From Pleurostoma richardsiae (Eukaryota; Ascomycota; Sordariomycetes; Calosphaeriales; Pleurostomataceae), in NCBI GenBank assembly GCA_030052745.1, contig JANBVO010000001.1, positions 248,001 to 312,000 on the forward strand: a stretch of DNA of 64,000 bases, read 5' to 3'. Below the pieces are notes generated by a model. That model saw only the letters and a program-made list of their open reading frames with translations, ran no database searches and was not told the origin of the DNA. How positions within the stretch are numbered: the first letter of the stretch is position 1; each line of letters opens with the position of its first letter. The translations under genes were made by a program, and so were the position numbers. Below are positions 55,157 to 64,000 of this stretch, piece after piece.

Positions 55157-55625
55157 ACCGAGAACCATAGTTTGGCGGCGGAGCGACGACGAAGACTTTT
55201 ATGTACATAATAGACGCGGATAGCAAGGTGAATATAAGATGCCTTACTTCGTGGGATTGGTAACCTGATTCAGTTGGTCTGGCACGATTCCAGCCCTGTG
55301 GGTTTAAGCTTGAAAGCTTGGCTGGCCCCTGGCGCCGATCTTGCATGCCCCTGAATGATGTGCCGATTGGCTGGTACGCACACTAAATTCTGCGAACTGT
55401 TAGCGCCCAACGTCATTTTCACCGGAGAACATTATCGCAATCCCACCGCAGCTTAGTGATAAGGGCGAGCCCGAATAAATCTTGCAGCTTCACCCCTTCC
55501 GTCCCTCCACCGCGTACAGCATATCTCGACCACGTTTGCCGCTCGTCATCGGCCGTGTCAGGCGGAGGGCATTGACTCTATCGCGCAGGTCTGACTTCTC
55601 CGCTGACTGTGTTCCCACGCGCAAA
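55157..55625. other. Intergenic region, transporter / AMP deaminase
   Basis: 3' flank of the transporter and promoter of AMP deaminase; short frames only, no element recognised. Confidence 0.5.
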
Positions 55626-58600
55626 ATGGCCGGTAAGCTCGAATCTATAGCTCTGCGAATAGTCAAGACCCACGAGTCATCGACGCTGGTGGACGTCATT
55701 GTCACTGATTGCTGCAAACATCGAATGCCTCCGAGCTGACGCATCGTCCTGAATAGACCTCTCGTCCGTCGACGACCCTTCCTCTAGCTCGAATTCGCCC
55801 AAACTCCACGCCACCCAGTTGCCCACCCACCAAGAGTCCGATGACGAGGACGAGAGAACGGCAATGCACCTTGGCGATAGCTATGCTGAGACTTTTCACG
55901 AACCCGAGGATGACGAGCAGAACAGCGGCTCTGTCTCAAAGACGGTGTCAGCTCTAGACAGTGATGAGCAGGGGGACGCTGGCATAAAGGAAGAGCTCGA
56001 GGACGGCATGCTGCTTCGAGACATGCCAAACAAAACCGCCTTCTATGACCCCGTGGCCGAGCGCCAGATGACTCAGACGGACGCAAAGCTCTTCTACCAG
56101 AGGAGCCAGCTGGAGCAGCAGAAGACCGGCGGAAACCACTGGGGTGCCTCGATCACGAGCCCACCAACGAGTCCTGTCATGTCTGCGGGAATAGTCCCAT
56201 CCTCGCCTGATAAGCCGCTCAACCGAATGTCTTCCCAATCCAACCTGCCCGCTGGTACTGCCGCATCTATTGCCACGGCGCAGAGACTTCCAGACTCGAG
56301 CGTGCATGCTGGCTTTGAGGTAGGCCCAGAGAGTGCCTCTAGGAGAGACACAGGCCATTTCAATGCCGCAAGTATTCGTAGCCAGGGAAGCTACACCCAA
56401 GTCAGCAACTTAGCGAACCTACAGGCAGACAACCATGCGGACGCTGTGCATGAAACCCAACTGGCCCTTCAAGCAGGAGAACCGCCGGATATCGGTAGTG
56501 CCACTTATTTGGACGCCGACCCCGAGGTCACAGCGGAGCTAAGCAGCATTTTCCGGAACGTGCATAAGATCATAGACATCCGACACAAGTACATCCGTCT
56601 GTCCCTTCAGGGGCCGACCGACAGTCCTAAAGACGAGCCTAGCTGGCGCATCTATCCTCCACCTCCAGAGCCATCATGGGCTGCGGAGAGGGAGAACACC
56701 ATAAATGGCAGCCAGGCGCCCGGCAGTGTCACTAATAGCTTGGCTAACAGCCAAATATTACCTGTTGAGCAGGGCTCCCAGCGTCCGAACGGTGTAGCAT
56801 CGAGTGATACGCTGCCGGACGCTGAAAGCAAGAAGAAGCGTAAGCCTGGAGAAGACATTGGGGGTGACTTCGATATGAACGAACTTCTCCCACTGCCCAG
56901 TCCCAGTGAGATGATGTTCCGACTCGACTCGAATGGTGTGTATCAAGTGTATGAAAACGAAGCGGCCGAGAGAGCCGATACGCCGGCCGTCAGCGTTCCC
57001 ACGATCAAGGAGTATTACCTTGATCTAGAGGAGATCCTAACCGTCTCGTCAGACGGTCCATCTAAGAGCTTTGCCTTCCGGCGCCTGCAATACCTTGAGG
57101 GCAAGTTCAACCTCTATGTGCTCCTCAACGAGTACCAAGAGACTGCAGACACCAAGAAGGTTCCGCATCGAGATTTCTACAACGTAAGAAAGGTCGATAC
57201 GCACGTTCACCACTCAGCTTGCATGAACCAGAAGCATCTCCTGCGCTTCATCAAGAGCAAGATGAAGAAGTCTCCGGACGAAGTGGTCCTGTTCCGAGAC
57301 GGAAAGCATCTTACGCTGGCGGAGGTCTTCCAAAGTATCAATTTGACGGCTTATGACCTCAGTATCGATACTCTGGATATGCATGTAAGTCTACAGCGTC
57401 CCTGTCCCAGACAGGAACGAGCGGCTAATGTTCTTAGGCGCATACCGACTCCTTCCACCGATTCGACAAATTCAACCTGAAGTACAACCCGATTGGCGAG
57501 TCGCGGCTTCGGACAATCTTCTTGAAGACAGATAATCTCATCAAGGGCCGCTACCTTGCCGAAATCACCAAGGAGGTCATAGCAGATCTGGAGTCAAGCA
57601 AGTATCAGATGGTGGAGTGGCGTATCTCGATCTATGGCAGGACCATGGATGAGTGGGATAAACTCGCCGAATGGGTCGTGGACAACAAGCTGTTCTCCCA
57701 CAATGTCCGCTGGCTGATCCAGATTCCTCGTTTGTACGATGTGTACAAGGCGAGCGACCTGATGGAGACATTCGAGCAGATCGTCAAGAACATCTTCCAA
57801 CCCCTCTTCGAGGTGACGAAAGATCCAAACAGCCACCCCAAACTCCATGTCTTCCTGCAGAGAGTCATCGGGTTTGACAGCGTAGACGACGAGAGCAAGG
57901 TTGAGCGCCGCCTGTTCCGAAAGTTCCCTGTCCCGAAGGTCTGGGACACGAAGCAGAACCCGCCATACAGCTACTGGATCTATTACCTCTTCTCGAACAT
58001 GGTGTCCCTCAACTTCTGGCGTAAGCAGCGGGGTTTCAACACCTTCGTGCTGCGCCCGCACTGCGGAGAAGCAGGCGACAGCGAACATCTTGCTGTGGCC
58101 ATCCTGTGTGCCCACAGCATCAGTCATGGTCTGCTCCTCCGAAAGGTCCCGCTTTTGCAATACGTCTTCTATCTCGAGCAGATCGGCGTAGCCATGTCGC
58201 CTCTCAGCAACAATGCGCTCTTCCTGGCGTACGAGCGGAACCCTTTCCACCAGTACTTCAAGCGAGGACTGAACGTGTCCCTCTCTACGGACGATCCGCT
58301 CCAGTTCGCCTTCACCAAAGAGCCCCTGATCGAGGAGTACGCAGTGGCGGCGCAGATCTACAAGCTGAGCCCCGTCGACATGTGCGAGCTCGCCAAGAAT
58401 TCCGTGAAGCAGAGCGGATACGAGCATGCCATAAAGCAGCACTGGCTGGGGCCCAACTTCCTTATCCCGGGGGCTGGGGGAAACACCATGGTGAAGACGA
58501 ACATCCCCGATAGGAGGGAGGAGTTTCGGTATCGCACCCTCCTCGAGGAGCAGCAGATGTACGTATAGAGAATGTCAACGTGGGAGATCATCTTGCTTAC

Positions 58601-59121
58601 TATGACACAGGGTCGAGAGGTACACTGCACTCCCCATTGCTACCAGAGAGCCGTCAGTAGCCCCCGAACCGAGTGCAGCAGCGGCGGCGGCGGCAGCGGC
58701 AGCAGCAGCAGCACAACCGCCGAGGTCCCCGGCGCTGTCGCTCAAGACCATGGCAAACACCGGGGCACTGAACTCGGACTCGAAACAGAAGAGCTACGTT
58801 TCCGTTCCCGCGGCTGTACGAGCAGGACCATCCCCACAGCTGGAGACGGCAAACCTCCTCCCCGGCTCGGCCTCGGCCAGCGCCTCGCAGATCCTACCGG
58901 GGCCCATGCTCGCGTCGCCTCTGGCGGCGAATTCGGCCGGGGCCGCCTGGACCGCCGACGGCATCGACCACCTGTCTGGCAGCGAGCCGAGGTACTTCCC
59001 GGGGGTGATGAGCAGGCGGACGAGGACAAACAGTATGCGGCAGGGGTCGATGCATGAGTCTGACGACAATGCGAGCAGGTCGGGCAGGAGGGCCGGGCAA
59101 GGCGGTGGAGATTTGGAGTAG
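55626..59121 (+). CDS. AMD1: AMP deaminase
   Basis: Cytosolic zinc enzyme that converts AMP to IMP in the purine nucleotide cycle. Exons 55626-55632, 55757-57384, 57438-58558 and 58611-59121 give 1088 codons. The first coding exon is seven bases (ATGGCCG). Residues 1-400 are mostly disordered, as is usual for the fungal enzyme. The zinc-binding HxH lies in [20 protein letters not shown] near residue 484, and the deaminase signature [20 protein letters not shown] near 826. The core continues through [20 protein letters not shown] after intron 2. The third intron is placed after QQM; without it the protein would end at 58568. The last exon adds 170 disordered residues with a 13-Ala run (58675-58713). 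Confidence 0.94.
58675..58713 (+). repeat. GCN repeat coding 13 Ala in AMP deaminase
   Basis: Thirteen consecutive GCA/GCG codons in the last exon. Mixed codons point to a stable, older tract rather than fresh slippage. Confidence 0.85.
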
Positions 59122-60117
59122 GAGGAGGTTGGCTGCTATGTGATCACAAGGGGAGAAGATAGATACACGGTCGGTTCATGTTGACTGGCTTGTTTGGTTT
59201 TTGATGGTCATCGAGAATACTCCCTTTAGGTACTTTTGAGCTTTGAGCTTTCGTGAGAGGCGGCTATAGACTTTCTAAGATACCTCCCTACGTATTCCGT
59301 ATTTTACCTGGGGCAGGCAGCGACTCTGGCTGGGAGTTATTGTTAAGACATGTGAAATGAGGCAGCGCAATGAAGAGATTCACAGGTTCCGGGGGGGGGG
59401 GGGGGGGGGGAATGAAGGTATAGCTGGGTCATGTGACTCCCCCATAGAGCGTTCAGGCTGCGTGAATAAGATCCTTGGCACATGGCACACGAACTAACTG
59501 CCTTAGGTAATGAGGTATGATGCGGGTTGGGCACATGGCCGACGCCGACCTGCTGCACCAAGCTGTTACTGTGCCGTTGCACCTCTTCAGCACCATCCAC
59601 CTGCTCGCCCGCTTACATATTCACCCCTTCTCTGCGACGTAGCAGGACTGTTGCGACCTGGGCACATGCTGCCGCAGTCAGTTCTCGTCGTTATCAGACA
59701 CTCGACTCTGTGTACATGCCGTATGCATCTTTTGAAACATCCAGAATAGCCCTCTGTCCGCCTTGGTCTGGTTGCTGCGAGTTATGCCCGAACGTTCTCC
59801 ACAAAGCCAAAATCCATCACGGTCCTCCTCTCCTCTTTAATTACCTAGTGCAGCCGACAACATCGTCACCTTCGCCGACCACTCCGATCGGCTACTGTCC
59901 GTCGCGGTCGCGGTCGCGCACCTCTCGTGTCCAACCTGCGAAGCTCAACCCAGCCAAGGCAAACGGCTGTTATTATTTAGCGTCCCATCCGTCGGTGCTG
60001 TCCCGAGCCCAACGACCGTGCGTGCAGCTGCGTTATCGAGGCGTCGACGCCCTGCCGATTATCCTGCACTCTGCCGACCGCCATATCCCGTCCCAGCTCA
60101 GCTAGCCCTGCTTCAAG
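59122..60117. other. Intergenic region, AMP deaminase / SLA1
   Basis: 3' flank of AMP deaminase, then the SLA1 promoter and leader. A 20-base G run lies at 59391-59410. A 192-codon + frame (59527-60105) ends just before the SLA1 start; it is Ser/Pro/Arg-rich and has no family resemblance. Confidence 0.55.
59391..59410 (+). repeat. Poly-G homopolymer, 20 bases
   Basis: Twenty consecutive G on the + strand. It could form G-quadruplex structure, or be an assembly length estimate. Confidence 0.9.
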
Positions 60118-63100
60118 ATGGGATTCCTCGGTGTTTACAAGGCTCTTTACGACTACGCCCCCCAGGCGGAGGGGGAGCTACAGATAGCCGAGGGGGACCT
60201 GCTCTACTTGCTGGAAAAGGGTGATGATGACTGGTGGAAGGCCAAGAAGAAGGCCAGTGCCGACGACGACGAGGAACCTACCGGTCTGATTCCCAGTAAC
60301 TACGTCGAGGAGGTGAGATCACACTCTACCCATACCTGCCGATCAATCGACCTGGCCCTTCTGTTGCTGACAACTTTGGCTGGGTGTTAGGCACAACCGG
60401 TCAGCCACGCTCGTGCCCTCTACGAGTACACAAGACAGACGGATGAGGAGCTCTCATTCCCTGAAGAGGCTACGCTCGCGGTCTACGATACCTCAGATCC
60501 GGACTGGATCCTCGTGGGACACAATGGAGACTATGGATTTGTTCCTGCAAACTATATCGAGATGGGGGATGCTGCGCAGCATGGCGCGCCCGAGCCGGAG
60601 CCCGAACCGGCTGCCCCGAGCCTCCCGTCCAGACCTGCGGCCCCGGCATTTGAGGACGTACCGAGCCCGGCCCTCCCGCCACGGAGTGCTCCATCAGAGC
60701 CGAGCAGTCCGGCAGCTCCTAACCCAGCGGCGGCTCTGGCTAACGTGATGGCCGGACGATCCGCAGGTTCCGTGCCATCGCCAGTCAGCATCCCACCCCG
60801 ACCCCATTATACCTCAGACCAGTCCGAGGAGGAAGACAACAGATCGCCGCCGCTGCCTACGCGACCTCGGAACTCGACGATCGATTCCACCCTGTCGAAC
60901 GACCGTCATGAAGATCTATCGCCGCCCGCCAGGAGAGATACGTACGACGACTATGACACTCAGCCGTCCGGCCTCTCGCCTGGTGGCTTCCATCTGTATA
61001 ATATCAACGAGATGGTTTCCGTTATGGGCAAGCGCAAGAAGATGCCGACCACCCTGGGCATCAACCTGAAGACCGGGATGATACTGATCGCGCCAGAGCG
61101 TGCGGCGGATGGGCCATCGCTCGAGTGGACTGGTGACAAAATGACGCACTATTCCAGGGAGGGCAAGCACGTCTTCATGGAGCTCGTGAAGCCCAGCAAG
61201 AGCGTGGACTTCCATGCCGGCGCGAAGGATACTGCCGAGGAGATCGTCAACGCGCTCGGCGAACTGGCCGGCGCTGTCCGTGCCGAAGGACTGAGGGAGG
61301 TCATCATGGCGGGGACAGGGAAGAACCACAAGAAGGGCCAGATGCTGTACGATTTTATGGCGCAGGGCGACGACGAGGTTACGGTTGCCGTCGGTGACGA
61401 GGTAATAATTCTTGACGACTCCAAGAGTGAGGAATGGTGGCAGGTCCGACGGCTCAAGAACGGCAAGGAGGGCGTCGTGCCCAGCAGCTATGTCGAGATC
61501 ACCGGCACAGTCCCTGCGACTTCATCATCGAGCGGCATCAATGCTGGCAGGTCCACGATCGAGCAGAACCGCCTGGAGGAGGAGCGCCTGACTAAGGAGG
61601 CCGTCAAGGCCGCCCGAAGGGATGATGAGCGAAGAGCTTCAGAGGTAGGACCAGGAATGCGTTTGCCTGAAAGAGGCAGTAGTTTGTCAGCGGGCAGTCA
61701 TAATAATGCTGGGTCACAGCGGAAGCACGAAAACGGTCGAGCTGAGAGCAGTAGCCAGTCGCGGTCTGGCCACCGATCCAGTAAGTATCTGAATCTTTAC
61801 AGGTGGACTGATCACTAACTGCCACGGCAGAACCGGATCCGTCCAAGGTGCGGACGTGGACGGACCGCTCCAAGTCCTTCAGCGTCGAGGCGCAATTCCT
61901 GGGCTTGAAGGACGGGAAGATCAACCTCCACAAGATGAACGGCGTCAAGATCGCGGTTCCCATCTCGAAGATGTCCATCGAGGATCTTGAGTACGTAGAA
62001 CGGGCCACTGGCATCTCCTTGGACGAGGACAAGCCACTCTCTGAGGTCAAGAAAGCAAGGGCTGCCAGAGACAACGGCGGCAGCTCCTCTGGCGCCAAGG
62101 TCGGAGCAACAATCGAGCAGCCAAAGAAGCCGGAGTACGACTGGTTTCAGTTCTTCCTCTCCTGTGATGTCAGCGTTGGTCTCTGCGAGCGCTACGCGCA
62201 GGCATTCGCAAGGGATAGTATGGACGAGAGTGTTCTACCAGATGTCGACGCCAGCATCCTCCGTACTCTTGGGCTTCGCGAAGGGGACATCATCAAGGTA
62301 ATGCGGTTCCTGGACAACAAGTACGGTCGGACGAGGAAGAAGGGAGGAGAGGAGGACGGCGAGGCTTCCGGCGGTCTGTTCTCCGGGCCGGGGGGCACTC
62401 TGCGCAATAACACGCGTCGGGGCCGGCCGGAGCCGGCCAGACAGACCAGCGATGTTGTGGATGCGAAGGCGCTGCAGTCGAAGGATGGAAACGCAACATC
62501 TGCCACATCGTCACCCGCTGTACTTACTCCTGCCACGACTACCACCTCTGTGTCAACTGGTAAGCCGAGTGGGTTCGATGACGATGCTTGGGATGTCAAA
62601 CCCGCGAAGGCACAGACACCGCCTCCTGCACCAAGGCCAGCTGAGACGCCAGCGGCTCCCATCCCCGCTGCGGCACCGGCTGCTGCTGAACCTCCTAGGC
62701 CTGCCGTTCCGGCTCTCACACCCGGCATGCAGGAGCTGTCGCTGCTCACACAGCCGCTGGAGCCAGCGAAGACTGCCGCGCCAAACCCTCCACCTCAGCC
62801 CGTCCTGACTATCGCCCAGCCACCTCCAGCTCCGCCTCAGGCACCGCAGCCAACTGGAGCGACTCCTGGATTCTTCTCTGCTCTTGGTCCGCAACAGACC
62901 GGCCTTCCTAACGGCCAGATTCCAATGGCCACGGGACTCGCCCAGCCGCAGTCCTTCGCGAGGCAACGGCCGTTGCCCCCGCAGGCGACCGCAGGTCAGC
63001 CCGGCTTGATGCCGCCTCCACCGCCGTCACGACCGTTCTCGGCTCCTCAGTCTGCACAACCAAGCGCATTCGCCCCACCCCCTCTTCAGCCGCAGATGAC

Positions 63101-63801
63101 GGGCCAGGTTGCGCCGCCGGGGCAGAGCCTGAACGAGATCAACCAGGCGCGTCTGCAGCAGCAATATGCCCAGCAGATGCAGCAGATGCAGCAGGCGGCA
63201 CCGATGGGTGTGTTCCCACAGCCAACCGGGATGTACCCGATGCAGGCGGGCATGCAGACCCTGCCACCTCAGCCCACTGGATTCGTACCGAACCAGTTCG
63301 TGCAGCCGATGATGAACGGTCCGCAGCAGATGCAGGGACAGTTCTCGCCGGTCCAGGCACAGCCGACTGGGTTCCCGGGCCAGTTCAACCCCACCGGACA
63401 ACAGTTCGGCGGTGTTGCTCCCCAGCCGGGCGGCGTCAATTCTTACCTCCCTCCGGCGCTCGAGCCGCAGCGCACCGCGATGCCGCCTCCGATGCAGCCT
63501 CAGCCTACCGGGATGAACTTCACCCAGGGCTTCGGGAACGCGGGGATGGCGCCTCAGCCACAGCAGCAGCAGGCACCGCCGCCGATAGCGCCGCTGCAGC
63601 CTCAGAAGACGGGCCCGGCGCCTCCGGTACGGTTCGGAGTCCAGCCCGAGGCGAACAAGCTCATGCCGCAGGCTACGGGACGGCGGGCGAACCTCGCTCA
63701 TGCAAGTAAGTGCATTATCCAGTGTCATCAATTCTGGTAGAAGCTGCTCATTTACTAATATTAAACTCTCTACAGCACCCGACAACCCTTTCGGCTTTTA
63801 A
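60118..63801 (+). CDS. SLA1: Endocytic actin-regulatory adaptor SLA1
   Basis: Adaptor of the cortical actin patch that links cargo, clathrin, Las17/WASP and Pan1/End3 in endocytosis. Exons 60118-60312, 60391-61780, 61831-63705 and 63776-63801 give 1161 codons. Two tandem SH3 domains span residues 4-65 and 68-126 ([19 protein letters not shown] and [19 protein letters not shown]), and a third lies near 382-442 ([20 protein letters not shown]). SHD1, which binds NPFxD cargo signals, is near 534-600 ([20 protein letters not shown]). The SAM-like SHD2 is at about 632-695. The C-terminus is Pro/Gln-rich with repeated QxTG units, the type phosphorylated by Ark1/Prk1 kinases. The last eight codons come from a 26-base exon and give TPDNPFGF, with an NPF motif for EH-domain proteins. 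Confidence 0.95.
62870..63690 (+). repeat. SLA1: QxTG degenerate repeats in SLA1 C-terminus
   Basis: About ten short units such as [49 protein letters not shown] and LMPQATG recur at irregular spacing. In yeast Sla1, LxxQxTG units are the Prk1/Ark1 phosphorylation sites that disassemble the coat complex; the same role here is inferred. Confidence 0.7.
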
Positions 63802-64000
63802 ATCCGTTCCTGCCCCAGGGCTCTTCGCTGTTTATAAATGTCTGTGGCCGCTGTGTTTACCATGTCTGAGTAGGTGATCCTCGGGGGTGAGATAGCATAT
63901 GGACAGCCCGTTTTAATGAAAGCCGATTGGACTACGAGAAAGAACAGAGGGAGGCAGAGAAATACAGGAAATGCAATCTTGTGATGATGCGACTGAGGAC

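Noticed and set aside
1-64000. Search for transposons, virus-like elements, CRISPR arrays and secondary-metabolite clusters
   Set aside because: No reverse transcriptase, transposase, terminal repeats, regularly spaced repeats or PKS/NRPS-type sequence was seen; intergenic DNA is not AT-rich as mutated repeats would be.

Overview
This window is nuclear DNA from a filamentous ascomycete (Pezizomycotina, most likely Sordariomycetes). The evidence is protein-coding genes with mostly 42-163 nt introns (the longest coding intron is 338 nt), GTRNGT-type donors and CTAAC-type branch sites, long gene-free 5' regions, a CFEM-type surface protein, and fungal CCH1, SLA1, EMC5 and MSH5. The window carries 18 genes I can name or place in a family with good support, three weaker hypothetical genes and no tRNA or rRNA gene that I could find. 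I see no transposon, viral remnant, CRISPR array or biosynthetic cluster. It looks like a conserved, housekeeping-rich euchromatic stretch.

Layout. 1-8.96 kb: 3' part of an omega-like glutathione transferase fused to a basic N-terminal region (+), casein kinase 2 beta (+), a PAP2 lipid phosphatase (-), and mitochondrial ribosomal protein uL2m (-). 9-18 kb: B-type cyclin (+) with a probable 5'-UTR intron, then two small hypothetical genes (-) in otherwise empty DNA. 18.1-24.7 kb: the large voltage-gated calcium channel CCH1 (-), diverging from a DDT/WHIM/PHD chromatin protein (+, 26.0-28.8 kb). 28.8-32.9 kb: a 4 kb gene-free stretch ahead of an HMG-box regulator (+). 35.5-40.1 kb: EMC5 and the meiotic MutS homologue MSH5 (both +). 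40.7-48.4 kb: CFEM GPI protein (-), GNAT acetyltransferase (-) diverging from a CorA-like membrane protein (+), a cysteine-rich GPI protein (-) and a conserved hypothetical (-). 49.8-63.8 kb: four + strand genes, namely PP2A B regulatory subunit, a YEA4-type nucleotide-sugar transporter, AMP deaminase and the endocytic adaptor SLA1.

The genes do not form one pathway. Themes that recur are cell-cycle and phosphorylation control (CK2 beta, cyclin B, PP2A B), surface and membrane function (CCH1, PAP2, EMC5, CorA-like, YEA4, CFEM, SLA1) and meiosis or sexual development (MSH5, HMG box). Exon boundaries were worked out by hand from splice sites, reading phase and remembered family conservation; every multi-exon model given here sums to a whole number of codons.

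I did not find a convincing undescribed system. The points most worth a second look are a His-to-Leu change in the universally conserved HPHGGG segment of uL2m, the NEEE pore signature and stop/start-overlapping leader ORF of CCH1, tiny coding exons (7, 9 and 24 nt), three stop-free in-frame introns, a 20-base G run, and the 4 kb leader of the HMG-box gene.
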